A stretch of DNA of 64,000 nt from Eurosta solidaginis. Lineage: Eukaryota > Arthropoda > Insecta > Diptera > Tephritidae. The notes under the pieces were generated by a model. It did no database searches. It was not told the DNA's origin and was given only the letters and a program-made list of their open reading frames with translations. This document shows positions 34,388 to 46,114 of this stretch, in pieces (the stretch's first letter is position 1; each line of letters opens with the position of its first letter). The translations under genes and the position numbers were made by a program. Location: assembly GCF_040869045.1 (NCBI RefSeq), contig NC_090321.1:32299426-32363425 (forward strand), read 5' to 3'.

Positions 34388-34710
34388 AGAAAAGAGGCCG
34401 CCATGGTGTGGTGGTAGCGTGCTCCGCCTACCACACCGAGGGTCCTGGGCTCAACTTCCGGGCAAAGTTACATCAAAAATTTATAGACGAAAGTTTTTCT
34501 AATCGGGGACTCTTCTCGGAAGCGACTTAGTAAAGACTCAGAGTATTTTTCTGAGATGAAAAGCATCTCAGTTAAAATTCATCTGTCTTGCATATGCCGT
34601 TCGGAGTCGGCGTAAAACATGTAGGTACGATCTCGCGAATTTGTAGGAAAAACAAAAAGGGGAATGACGCAAATTTGGAGAGAAGATTGGCCCAAAATCT
34701 CTTGTATTTA
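34388..34710 (+). mobile_element. tRNA-derived SINE, copy 3
   Basis: Head: ggccgccatggtgtggtggt, agcgtgctccgcctaccaca, ccgagggtcctgggctcaac, ttccgggcaaagttacatca. A box and B box are at about 34397-34410 and 34442-34455. The body (gatgaaaagcatctcagtta, atatgccgttcggagtcggc, aatttgtaggaaaaacaaaa) ends at ggcccaaaatctctt. Best preserved copy in the window. Confidence 0.85.
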
Positions 34711-35030
34711 TTTATCAAAAACCATATTTTGCCTCAGAAAAGCAATTATCTACGTGTGCTTGTAATGCTGACCGATTTATTAAAATGATAATGGTAGGAC
34801 ATATTGTGGGAATACAAATCGTACGAAAGTGTTCTCCAAAATGTTAAGGAGTTCAATCTGATAAATACTGCAAAAATGCAATGCCATCGCGAAGAACAGA
34901 CATGCTGTTTAAGCGACTTAAACTATGAATTTTTTTTCTTTCGTTTGTTTCATTAGCCATTGAGTGTGCTTGTAATTCTCAACTTGTTAGTGAAATATTC
35001 TAAAGATATAGTTTTAGTTTTTAATTTAAA
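34711..35030. other. No gene seen
   Basis: AT-rich spacer between the SINE and the tandem array. Confidence 0.5.
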
Positions 35031-35530
35031 ATCGAGGTTCTTCGAGTAGAAGATAGGGTGCCAATACCTCAGAGCCCAGTGCTCGCCTCCACATCACATT
35101 TTGAAAGGGGTCTTCAAATAGAAGATGAGGTGGCTCATTAGAGCGAAACCTCAGAGCCCCAGTGCTCGCCTCCATATCACATTTTTTAAGGGTTCTTCAA
35201 ATAGAAAATGAGGTGGCTCATTAGAGCGAAACCTCAGAGCCCCCCGTGCTCGCCCCCAATGAATAAATACAAGAGGTTCTTCAAATAGAAGATGAGGTGG
35301 CTCATTAGAGCGAAACCTCAGAGCCCCCAGTGCTCGCCCCCAATGAATAAATACAAGAGGTTCTTCAAATAGAAGATGAGGTGGCTCATTAAAGCGAAAC
35401 CTCAGAGCCCCCAGTGCTCGCCCTCAATGAATAAATACGGGGGGTTTTTCAAAGCAAAACAAGGTGGCTCATCCCGCAGCCAATACCTTGGAGCCCCCAG
35501 TGCTCGCCCCAATGAATAAATACAAGGTGT
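35031..35530 (+). repeat. Tandem array, period about 75-85 bp, six units
   Basis: Units start with ggttcttcaaatagaagatg near 35035, 35107, 35190, 35274, 35358 and 35443. Core: aggtggctcattagagcgaa, acctcagagcccccagtgct, cgcccccaatgaataaatac. The first two units carry cacatcacatttt in place of the aatgaataaatacaag end. The middle units are nearly identical, so the array expanded recently. Function unknown. Confidence 0.9.
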
Positions 35531-35637
35531 AACAGGTACATAGTGACCTCTCTCTAAGTAAAATAACATACAGTCCATTAAAATAAGAATTTATAAAATA
35601 AAAAAAAGATAATAAATTTAAAAAATGCTTGCTTGCA

Positions 35638-35705
35638 GTGGGCTTTGAACCCGCAACCCCAAACGTGTGAGTCGGGTACGTCATCCACTGTGCCACGACT
35701 CACAC
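35638..35705 (-). other. tRNA-like sequence, probably a SINE head or tRNA pseudogene
   Basis: On minus: gagtcgtggcacagtggatg, acgtacccgactcacacgtt, tggggttgcgggttcaaagc, ccactgc. A box tggcacagtggatgacg and B box ggttcaaagcc are present with normal spacing, but I cannot fold a full acceptor stem or name the anticodon. Confidence 0.5.
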
Positions 35706-36156
35706 GATAACAAGCGCATCAAATTACTCCCTTATAACTCATATTAAACTGCTCGCCCTCAACTGCCCCACGCTTAGCTACATGCAAAACTTGTTAAACA
35801 TACGGGGACGTGTAAGCAAGACGCATTGCTAAATGGAAAATTATACTTGCATAGCATAGCAGGGCATATCAATATTGCTCTCACAAACAAAGTCGACTCT
35901 CTCACTCTTACTGCTGTTAACATTTTTATTGCAAAGAGTGGAAATAAGCATCACTCTCAGAGTAGCACACATTGTTTACTTGTGTTTGTGTATATTTTAC
36001 ATACTAATTATATAAAGACGCTGAACTGTTTTTAATGCGAGTACTAATATAGTTTCCCTATATCATAAAGGTGCTGAAATCACACCTCAAGAGATATGCT
36101 AAAACCAAATCATAAATGTGCTGCACAAAATTGATCACTTCCTAGCATAAAAATAT
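35706..36156. other. No gene seen
   Basis: AT-rich spacer left of the solo LTR. Confidence 0.5.
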
Positions 36157-36705
36157 TGTGACGAATATCAGTGACACTAAGTGATACTCACATCCCTAGT
36201 CTGATGCTAAGTAAATGAAGTCACAACAACAATAAAACAGACAGTTACTTGTATCTACATAAACGAATCAATCATTATGTGTACACATATGTGCGTACAC
36301 GCAGCGGAGAAGCAACGCACAAACACATGCAAATATCTTATCTGAGATGCTCCCAAAAGAATGCAATTATAATTGTGGAAGTGTCGCTCACAAATACACG
36401 CGCATGTGAGAAGCTATACACGTGCATCTGTAGTTATAATTTTATAGCAGTAACTTAGTAAATTCTGGAAGCGCCTAGAAGATGCAACGAGGAAATCAAA
36501 GAGGATAAAAGGTAGCAACAGTAGAGGCGCTACAATGAGTTCGATTTAAACAAGCTATTGGGTGTGAAGTATCAGTGTTATTGTGAAGTACCTTAATAAA
36601 TGCCATTTTGCATTATTAAATATTGGAGTTATTTATTCAACAGTTTAGTGATACCAACGTTAGTACAAGGTAGCAAATAAGAGGAATTGCAGTAAATTCG
36701 TTACA
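36157..36705 (+). mobile_element. Solo LTR of the gypsy-type element
   Basis: 549 bp from TGTGACGAAT to ATTCGTTACA, flanked by ATAT on both sides (36153-36156, 36706-36709), the 4-bp duplication expected of gypsy-type elements. It matches the LTRs at 1-442 and 2954-3475. The internal part was lost by recombination between LTRs. It contains aataaa at 36595-36600. Confidence 0.88.
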
Positions 36706-36709
36706 ATAT

Positions 36710-37263
36710 CAAACACTTTTGAATAACAGCACTCTACTTTTAAATCTTGATATGTGAACATACGATGTTCTCGAAGGATAAAGTAGGAAAGAATGAGAAG
36801 TTTGAATAAAGATATTGACGGACAAACTAGAACATACGAGCCTGACCCGTGCGCATCTTACCCAACCAATATAAAAGTCTCTTTTAAAATATCAACAGAA
36901 ATCAGATATTATATTAACTTACAGCTTGCGCTACCATCTAGCGCATACTAGGTACTGCTGTGAATCAATTAAAATTTACAGCTTGCGCTGCCATCTAGCG
37001 TACAATATCAACTGCCCGTAATGCGGAGCAAATATTCACAATAGTGCCATAGTACAAATAGATTTCTTTGTGTGCTCACAATCGGCTATTTTTAACAAAT
37101 TATTTTAATAAAATATAGCTAAACAAAAGCACTACGACCAAAATTGACCAAAGCTCGCTAATAGCCCGAATCTCCATTTTTACAACCAAAACTTTATTTA
37201 TATATTTGGATTCCAAATAAGAGCGGAAAAGGGACCCGTACATAAAAACAGCAATTAGAAATA
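36710..37263. other. No gene seen
   Basis: Spacer. A 25-base phrase acagcttgcgctaccatcta with gcg occurs twice (about 36921 and 36978), source unknown. Confidence 0.45.
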
Positions 37264-37421
37264 ATATATGTGACCCGGCCTATGAAACGGTGGCTTATGA
37301 CTCAAAAAAAAAAAGAAAAATATTAAGAAACTGAAGAAATGCATTGTTTATCTTTAACAGCTCTTTCTCGCAATTTCTTTTTTGAGTCATAAGCCACCCT
37401 TTCATTGGCCGGGTCACATAT
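37264..37421. mobile_element. Short MITE with 46-bp inverted ends
   Basis: Left end atatatgtgacccggcctat, gaaacggtggcttatgactc, aaaaaa; the right end is its complement with about three changes. Total about 158 bp. The palindromic tatatgt/acatata flank hides the exact target duplication. It is 190 bases from a spondin exon donor. Confidence 0.8.
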
Positions 37422-37607
37422 ATGATATTCATTCACGTCATTCAATATTTATGTGCATAGTACCTCTGCGTTCAAACAAAACACTTAGCTTCCTTTAAAC
37501 ATACATATAAACATACAAATATACTTATGTTCACGCTAATAGACATACTTTAACTTAATTTTTTTCTTAATTTCTCTTATTTAATTGCCTACTTTGACTT
37601 CTCTTAC

Positions 37608-37829
37608 CTTTATAAATTGAAATGTTGCTATTGGAGGCAAACGTTTGCTCTTCGGATAGAAAAAACTGCTTGCCGGATGTGCTGGGTAGCGTGATGTAAT
37701 ACGATAGATTACGCCTTGTGGTGATGTTGGCCAATTAGGTGCGGTAAATGTGAAACCATTATCAGTGCCCGCATCAAGTGGATCCATTTCTATGGTCACA
37801 GTGTCAATCCAAGAACCACCAACGCAGAG
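37608..37829 (-). CDS. Spondin_N domain exon (second recovered exon)
   Basis: The acceptor is ttttacag with AG at 37831-37830; the donor is AAAG|GTAAGA with GT at 37607-37606. Length is 222 bp, exactly 74 codons, phase 0 at both ends, matching the phase-0 end of the exon at 47165. The translation opens LCVGGSWIDTVTIEMDPLDA, then GTDNGFTFTAPNW and PAHPASSFFYPKSKRLPPIA, and ends FQFIK. These are the conserved 'DAGTD.GFTF..PN' and 'HP..SFYYP....LPPIA' blocks of Spondin_N. The preceding exon ends in VDSFQ, so VDSFQ-LC spans the junction as in the family. The intron to the next exon is about 27 kb, long for a fly gene and full of repeats. Confidence 0.92.
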
Positions 37830-38059
37830 CTGTAAAAGAAATTTATATGAGTTTGGATCTTTTTTATTTGCAGTTTGTTTCAGATTTCATATGTACGTAG
37901 GTCCAACTATTATATGTATGCTGTTTGGTAAACTTAAATTTAGCAGCGTTTCAAAGTACATCTGAACTATACTTCTTAAAGATATACCTCTCTTTTAGGC
38001 AGTGAAAATAATAAATAGATAGATATTGTCAAGCTGAAATCGCAGAGACATACAGAAGC

Positions 38060-39640
38060 TAAAGCCATTAAGGCTGTTGTGTTACCACGAAAAGGCAATA
38101 TAACCAATACATTTTGAACCATATTGAGGGCCTGATAAAAGATATCAGCTCTTTAATGGCATGCGCCATAATGTAGTGTAGACTGTCAGCGAAGAGAGCT
38201 CCCAGGTGGTTTATCTGGTGCCACATAACGCCAGAAAGCTACAGATGAGCTCATCCACCCTTTCCTTTTTTGGTGATTTTTATACCATCTATATTAGCGA
38301 GCGTCTAAGCATTTATGCATGCCTACTAATTGGCAAGTACCCAGTTAGTATTACTACATGAGCTCTTAAGATTCCGTTTTGGCCAGACTTGCTTGGATCT
38401 CCCACAACCTAAAATTTGTAGTTACCTTTCATTAGCTTGAGGGTAGCAGTTCTTTTTTAGCATAAACTCGCATCTGCCAAAAGGTATAACAAAGCGTTCT
38501 GTGACAAGAAGAATATGTTTTGCCGTACCGAAGTGCGTCTGTAATACAGTTACCCCAATGTACCTACAACCCAGAACCCATGTGAGGTGTAGAAGGTTCC
38601 ATTACGCTATCTTTCAAGAAATTGGCTACAGTTTAGTTCTAGTTCAGAAATGAACAATTATGAGCCAAGGAACTTCATGTTCGCTTTGCAGTAGCTGAAA
38701 ATAAAGTGAAACCCGTTTAACAGCGCTACAACAACATATTCTTACTGATAGTTGCGATATCTATCCAAGCTGCGGCTGATATACTTATCTGGACACAATA
38801 TTCTGTAAAAAAGTTGAACGTCGCAGTTGTTGTTGTAGCGATAAGGTTGCTCCCCGAAGGCTTTGGGGAGTGTTATCGATGTAAGGCTCCTTTGCCGGAT
38901 ACAGATTCGGTACGCTCCGGTACCACAATACCATTAAGGTGCTAGCCCGACTATCTCGGGAACGATTTATGTGGCCACGTTAAACCTTCAGACCATATCT
39001 CCCTCCCCACCCGCAAGTTACATGAGTAGCTTGGGGTCGCCAGAGCCTCGTTTGTTAGTGAAACAGGATTCGCAGTGGATAGGTGAGGTTGACAATTGGG
39101 TTTGGAGAAGCTATATATTGTGCTGGCAACCTGAAGGGTTGCGCTACACAGCTCTTTGAATTTGGTATTTTAGTCGCCTCTTACGACAGGTATACCTACC
39201 GTGGGAATATTCTGACCCCCTAACCCACTGGGGTTGAACGTCGCATGAAGAAGCTCATGCTACTATCGCTGTATATGGAAACTCTCCCGTAAGCAGCGAA
39301 GCAACTATCTCACTCGATCTCATCATCTCTGTGGGACATTTTTACCATAAATAGTCAGAAAGTAGTAACTCGGTGTCTCAGTACTTTGAATAAACCCCAA
39401 GTCAAATGTTACCGTCGGTGTATATTGAAATTCCCCCGACTTGACCCAATCATCTCTCTTGGGAATTTTTATATAATCAAATGTTCTGGATCCACAGCTT
39501 TTTATGCTTTGAGGAAGAAAACTCTAGTTGTTTAGCCTTCTCAACATCTCTTTTAGCGAAGGACTAACATGGATAGATAACTGAATATTAATAAATCCAC
39601 ATCTGAACTGAAGAGGAAAGTCTGAATAAACTAGTCGTCA
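38060..39640 (-). mobile_element. I/LOA-group LINE fragment, split by the 407-bp retroposon
   Basis: Aligns by eye with 54040-55080: gcctgataaaagatatcagc, gctacagatgagctcatcca (compare gttgcagatgaggtgaacca), and beyond the insertion gaggaagaaaactctagttg with tttag. Strongly mutated, with no usable frame. The retroposon at 38826-39232 interrupts it and duplicated 13 bases of it. Confidence 0.65.
38826..39232 (+). mobile_element. 407-bp retroposon with 13-bp target duplication
   Basis: Flanked by gttgaacgtcgca at 38813-38825 and 39233-39245. This fixes the ends: gttgttgttgtagcgataag at the left, ccctaacccactggg at the right. No poly(A) tail, no terminal inverted repeats and no clear Pol III boxes. 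A 13-bp duplication is typical of LINE-driven insertion. It contains a strong hairpin ctccccgaaggctttgggga-g (38850-38870). Other copies: 7228, 9492 and 30230. Confidence 0.85.
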
Positions 39641-40085
39641 CCACAATATAACTAATATTGAACGAAAAATTATATTCTAAAGATTGCGGTAGAAGTCTGG
39701 TGAACTTTGTTACGCGCTTTCTAGATATTTACCTAAAAGCGCTTCCCAGCATGACGTTAAATTATTTCTTCCCTGGAGCCTTACGGTAAAGAATTTTCTT
39801 CCGATGCTCCACCGACGTATCACAAACGGAATCCAGTAGCCACTGTCAAACTAGTGCGGTGGAGGCTTTAGGGTAAAAATTGATCTAAGTAATTATCTGC
39901 TAATCTGAATTAATCTAAGAATTCCAGGAGGCATTCATAATCGTGATAAGACGAGTGCAAGTTGCATACCTTTGGGCTCATGTGGTATATTTTTTGGAGA
40001 CACGCGCAATGTACAAAGGTTGGCATGCAACTTAGCTCCCGCCCTGATAAAATTTCAAAAATTTATAAAAATGCGTATAGATTAA
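39641..40085. other. No gene seen
   Basis: Spacer; nothing recognised. Confidence 0.45.
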
Positions 40086-40440
40086 TTTAATAAATTGGGA
40101 AAAATTTAAAAAACGTGACATCAGGATGGACAAGGCGACCGCTGTTTCGATTATACCTTGCTTGTAAATCTCTTCAAAGTCTTTTCTCCCGGGAGTGGGA
40201 TTTGAACCCGCACTCCTCCGTTGGTTGAAGTGTTACAAACGCATTCACCCATGTCATACCTCAGTTGTTGTAAACTTTATCCCAAGCGCCTTCCTTGCAT
40301 ATTTTATTCTTTTTTGCACAGCACATACTTTGTATGCAATCATGTGTTAAATTTATGTTTGTATATATGATATAATCGAAACAGCTCTCGCCTTGTCCGT
40401 CCTGATGTCCCATTGTTTAAATTTTTCCCAAATTATTAAA
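40086..40440. mobile_element. Terminal-inverted-repeat element containing a tRNA-like module
   Basis: Ends of about 68 bases are inverted: tttaataaattgggaaaaat, then gacatcaggatggacaaggc and gctgtttcgattata, matched on the other side with few changes. Between the arms, on minus, a tRNA-like stretch reads ggtatgacatgggtgaatgc ... gagtgcgggttcaaatccca (B box at 40209-40198, A box near 40256-40240). The right arm ends exactly where the Helitron starts. Confidence 0.7.
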
Positions 40441-43400
40441 TCTTAATATATAAAAAAACACGTGTCACAACATTTTTGGCGACGATGGACTCCTAAACTA
40501 CTGAACCGATTTTGAATTTGTTTTGCACCCCGTGTGTAGTTTGATCTATAATATTATCTTATTGCAAATTTTTATACTCAGTTGAGCAGAGCTCACAGAG
40601 TATATTAAGTTTGATTGGATAACGGTTGGTTGTACATATTTAAAGGAATCGAGATAGATATAGACTTCCATATATCAAAATAATCAGAATCGAAAAAAAA
40701 TTTGATTGAGCCATGTCCGTCCGTCCGTTAACACGACAACTTGAGTAAATTTTGAGGTATCTTGATGAAATTTGGTATGTAGGTTCCTGAGCACTCATCT
40801 CAGATCGCTATTTAAAATTAACGATATCGGACTATAACCACGCCCACTTTTTCGATATCGAAAATTTCGAAAAACCGAAAAAGTGCGATAATTCATTACA
40901 AAAGACAGCTAAGGCGACGAAACTTGGTAGATGAATTGAACTTATGACGCGGAATAGAAAATTAGTAAAATTTTGGACAATGCGCGTGGCACCGCCCACT
41001 TTTAAAAGAAGGTAATTTAAAATTTTGCAAGCTGTAATTTGGCAGTCGTTGAAGATATCATGATGAAATTTAGCAGGAACGTTACTCCTATTATTATATG
41101 TACGCTTAATAAAAATTAGCAAAATCGGAGAAGGACCACGCCCACTTTTAAAAAAATTTTTTAAAAGTAAAATTTTAACAAAAAATTTAATATCTTTACA
41201 GTACATAAGTAAATTATGTCAAGATTCAACTCCAGTATTGATATGGTGCAACAAAATACAAAAATAAAAGAAAATTTAAAAATGGGCGTGGCTCCGCCCT
41301 TTTTCATTTAATTTGTCTAGGATACTTTTAACGCCATAAGTCGAACAAACATTAACCAATCCTTTTGAAATTTGGTAGGGGCATAGATTTTATGGCGTTA
41401 ACTGTTTTCTGTGAAAATGGGCGAAATCGGTTGATGCCGCGCCCAGTTTTTATACACAGTCGTCCGTCTGTCCTTCCGCATGGCCGTTAACACGATAACT
41501 TGAGCAAAAATCGATATATCTTTACTAAACTCAGTTCACGTACTTATCTGAACTCAATTTATCTTGGTATGAAAAATGAACGAAATCCGACTATGACCAC
41601 GCCCACTTTTTCCATATCGAAAATTACGAAAAATGAAAAAAATGCCATAATTCTATACCAAATACGAAAAAAGGGATGAAATATGGTAAGGTAATTGGAT
41701 TGTTTTATTGACGCGAAATATTACTTTAGAAAAAACGTTATAAAATGGTTGTGACACCTACCATATTAAGTACAAGAAAATGAAAAAGTTCTGCAGGGCG
41801 AAATAAAAAACCCTTAAAATCGTGGCAGGTATTACATATATAAATAAATTAGCGGTATCCAACAGATGATGTTCTGGGTCACCCTGGTCCACATTTTGGT
41901 CGATATCTGGAAAACGCCTTCACTTATACAACTACCACCACTCCCTTTTAAAACTCTCATTAATACCTTTAAATTGATACATATATCGTACAAACTCATT
42001 CTAGAGTCACCCCTGGTCCACCTTTATGGCGATATTTCGAAAAGGCGAACACCTATAGAACGAAGGCCTACTCCCTTTTAAAAATACTCATTAACACCAT
42101 TCATTTGATACCCATATCGTACAAACTCATTCTAGAGTCACCCCTGGTCCACCTTTATGGCGATATTTCGAAAAGGCGAACACCTATAGAACGAAGGCCT
42201 ACTCCCTTTTAAAAATACTCATTAACACCATTCATTTGATACCCATATCATACAAACAAATTCTAAAGTCACACCTGGTCCAGAAAGGCCCACTCCCTCT
42301 TAAAATACTCATTAACTCCTTTCGTTTGATACCCATATTGCACAAACGAATTCTAGGGTCACCCCTGGTCCACCTTTATGGCGATATCTCGAAACGGCGT
42401 CCACCTATAGAACTAAGGCCCACTCCCTTTTAAAATACTCATTAACACCTTTCGTTTGATACCCATATTGTGCAAACAAATTCTAGGGTCACCCCTGGTC
42501 CACCTTTATGGCGATATCTCGAAACGGCGTCCACCTATGGAACTAAAGATTTCGCCCTTTTAAAATACTCATTAATACCTTTCATTTGATACCCATATCG
42601 TACAAACGCATTCTAGAGTCAACCCTGATCCACCTTTATGGCTATATCCCTAAATGGCGTCCTCCTATAGAACTATGGCCCACTCCCTCATAAAATACTC
42701 TTTAATGCCTTTCATTTGATACACATGTCATACAAACACATTCCAGGGTTTCCCTCGGTTCATTTTCCTACATGGTTATTTTCCCTTATGTTTTCACCAT
42801 AGCTCTCAACTGAGTATGTAATGTTCGGTTACACCCGAACTTAACCTTCCTTACTTGTGTTATTTGTTTATACGTAATAACAAAATGTTGCGTATACGCA
42901 GTGGCACTCATATTTTCAGGTGGTGCGGATATACTTCCGTGTAATTGCTTGGTGTTTAATTAAACAACCTGCTTATCAATAAAAAATATTATAGCGAATG
43001 ATATCAAGTATAGCACATCACCAGGCCCGCCGAGAGGGTGGGGGTTTCTGAGGGGGCCGTGATTTAGAGGTACTATGAAATTTTTTTTAATTCAGGAGAG
43101 TCTCTAGTTGTGTAGAGGGTATTTTTCATACCCCTGGGTGACTAGGGTCTCGAGATATAGGCCAAAACGTGGGCCAGTGAATGCCTAGACAGTGTTTATA
43201 CAATATGGATATCAAATGAAAGCTGTTGATGAGTGCTTTAGTACAGAGTAATATATTATCCAGAGAGAGAGTGGGACGGGGATTAGGACTAGGACTGGGA
43301 CTGAGACTCGGAGTCGGACTGGGACTGAGACTCAGAGTGGGACTGGGACGGGGACGGCAATAAAATACATACCACCCTCTGGGACAGGCAATAAGTGATG

Positions 43401-43636
43401 CAGAGGAATGAGAAGAAATTCAGAGAAGAGAAAAGAGAGAAGGAGAAGGGGATTGAGAAACAGATAGAATGAGAAAAATATGGAGATAGATGAAGCGAAA
43501 AAGACGGGGGAGGAGTGAATAAAAGGATTAGGAAAAAGTGAAGAGGGGGGAGGGCAAAGTCAGACGAAAAGAGCTTATTAAAATGTATGCAGATAGGCCA
43601 AATTTAGTGCAGGATAACGTCTGCCGGGTCTTCTAG
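40441..43636 (+). mobile_element. Non-autonomous Helitron, copy 3, split by a HINE
   Basis: 5' end TCTTAATATATAAAAAAACA after an A (40440); 3' end tctgccgggtcttCTAG (43633-43636) before a T. The piece 40441-40573 continues at 42860, as comparison with copy 2 shows (...attgcaaattttt | tatttgtttatacgtaataa). The right part holds one 130-bp unit (43110-43245), the ggactgggact repeat (43270-43355) and the purine tract. Net length without the insertion is about 0.9 kb. Confidence 0.88.
40574..42859 (+). mobile_element. HINE (Helentron-derived), copy 2, nested in Helitron
   Basis: Same plan as 10937-13268. Subterminal repeats TACTCAGTTGAG (40575-40586) and CTCAACTGAGTA (42805-42816) pair perfectly; the terminal stem-loop is GTTCGG...CCGAAC at 42823-42840; the element ends ccttacttgtgt. 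It sits in a T-rich site, consistent with Helentron T-T insertion. The tandem unit occupies 41990-42740, with one unit partly deleted at 42270-42300. Confidence 0.88.
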
Positions 43637-45765
43637 TAAATTATAAAATTATAAAATTGCTTCAAATAAAATATTTTCATACATTTAAAAAGCAATAAGG
43701 GCATACAGCGTCTAGATTAAACTAAAATGAAATTGCATTTTTTTTTAGTACTTTGAAGACTAAACTCTGTCTGAGACTCCCACAAATTCAAACCTTTTTT
43801 TTTCAAAACCCAATTCGATTTAAATTTTGTTTCAAACTAAATTCTGCAACAACAATAATGCTAGGCAGTAAATATAACAACAGAAAACTCATTTAAAATG
43901 CTAATAAAAGTTGCAATTCACTAATTTCTAATTTCTTATCGCAAATAACATTCACTCTCTCTCTGCAATGACAAAGTATACTTTAAGGGCCAAATTTGAT
44001 ATGAAAACAGCAATGGTTTTTTTTCCGCTGTTACTCAATTTGAATATTTCATTAAATGCGTGCATTACATTAATTGGAAAAGCATTACTGTTAGCTTAAA
44101 GCTAACGAAAATGATACTCATTGATAGCAGTTATTGCTTTCAAAATCAATATAAATGCGCCCGAAAGTATGCTATATGTATATACAATTGTGTAATGTCC
44201 ATGTCATTAATGTAAATCGTTACAAATCGCATTAGCAAAAAAAAATGATATGAAACGAATTAATATTGAATTGCGACATGAAAGGAGGACAGGCGGAGGC
44301 ACAGTACTAATAAACAGGGAATGAGAAAAGCACAACTTCAAACGCCCATTAGAAAAAAAAGCAACGAATAAGTGCAGATAAAAAGTCTAAGTATGTCTAC
44401 GGTAAATTTTATACAAAGTGTAGGATTGGAGTGAAATGAAAAGTAAAATTCAAAGAGGATTGTTTGTGGTTACTAAATGTTAAAGTGTGAGTGCGATGAT
44501 GATGCTGCTGCGCAGACAAAAGCAATCAAATTGAAATGAAAATCCAAATACAAATCGAAAGCAATTGAAGCTGAAAGCTACTATCTATTGATGGCACTGA
44601 AGATACATTGCGGCATCGTCGTTGTCATTACATGGCATACAATAAAAACAAAAAGTATGAGAACTTTTCAAAGCAGTAAACATCACGAGTTGACGCAAAT
44701 GTACACAACCTTGGTCGACAACGTAGACAGCGTAGAATGAGATGTAGGCTATGATTACTAAACTGCGTTCAGCAAAATGTTAATATGACAATTTTTAGTG
44801 ATGTTGATGGCAATGGGCAGTAATGCCTTTATATGTGTTATTTTCTATGACATGATGGCAGCCAAGAAAATCGAATGCTGCTTACTGATTTAGTTCAACC
44901 CCACAACTTTGAACAACCACACAATAGATTAACAGTTTTTTTCTACCTATAAATCCGTCCACCACTAATATCATAGCAACCCTGTCAATCTTCATTCTCT
45001 TTACTCTTTACGTCACATTTTTCGCTAGAACGCATTTAATTTGATTGGTCTGTCTCAATGGATTGTTTCTTGTTGTCCCTATTGCTGTGTTGTTTGTATT
45101 CCCTCTTTGCCTGAAGCCATCAAAGCATCAATGCGCACTTAAGTATCATCTTAATAGCATTGACGCTGCATATTTAGCCAGTAACAGCGCGGTAGGCGAG
45201 CCGCCTTAGGCTGTTAGCTGTCGTACGGCTATTTTGCATCAATAATCGATTCAACACGCATTGCCACACCACTAACGCTTGCGGTTCTTGTGGTGTATAA
45301 AATAATGTCGCTTATTAATAAATTTGATTGACATTTCGTATTGGTCGTCCATCTGTCGTGACTGCCAGCTATATAATATAGTATGAGACATGGCTCAATT
45401 ATATGGTTGATTCATCTCATCAGCTTATTTTATTTTTTTCATTTCACTGGAATAGGGTTTATCAGAAGGAGATGGCAAACTCAAAATGAAACCAACACAT
45501 TGCCAACATTTTCTTACTACACACAAAAGCTGCTAAGTTTTATGTTTTCATTCCATTACATTAGTCTAACTCGAACACGCTGATTTTGACAATCTGAACA
45601 AAGGTATGTTGTTGCTGTAGAGATGAGCCAACCATATAATTGCGCCATGGTATGAGATATAACATTTCTACGCAAATGTGCAAAACGCTCAACGGTTAAC
45701 TTAGCGAAGCGGGAAATGTAGTAAGCAGTTATAAAAATATTGATGATCTTTGGTTGATTATATAT
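43637..45765. other. No gene seen (spondin intron)
   Basis: Two kilobases of AT-rich sequence without a repeat family I recognise; the longest stretch in the window that could be unique intron. Open frames here are short and without domains. Confidence 0.5.
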
Positions 45766-46114
45766 GTATATATTAGTACGAGTCGATTTAAAAATCGCTC
45801 ATTGCTCTGTGAAAATCGTATTCTAGGGATCAAAATAAGAAACTTTGCCGAAGGAACCATACCTCTAAAACGAATTCTGACGTCCCCCCCCCCCCCCTTT
45901 GGATCAAACTTTTGGGTAGGGGTAATTTCAGTTCTACCTGCTGTGTCTTGTGGTGGCTTAAAAAAAACAACACAAACAATTTTACGATCTGCAATTGTGT
46001 CTGGTTGTGTGGTTTCTTTGGCAAAGTTTCTTATTTTGACCCATAGGATATGATTTTCACAGAGCAATGGGCGATTTTTTTGCCTCCCCACAAATCTACC
46101 CGGCCTAATATATA
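45766..46114. mobile_element. Foldback MITE with poly(C) tract
   Basis: Inverted arms share tatattag at the tips, then aatcgcycattgctctgtga, aaatc and gggtcaaaataagaaacttt-gcc. About 350 bp in total. A run of 14 C lies at 45884-45897, next to one arm. No coding. Confidence 0.75.

Noticed and set aside
35638..35705. Functional tRNA gene
   Set aside because: A and B boxes are present, but I cannot draw a complete cloverleaf or anticodon; kept only as tRNA-like.
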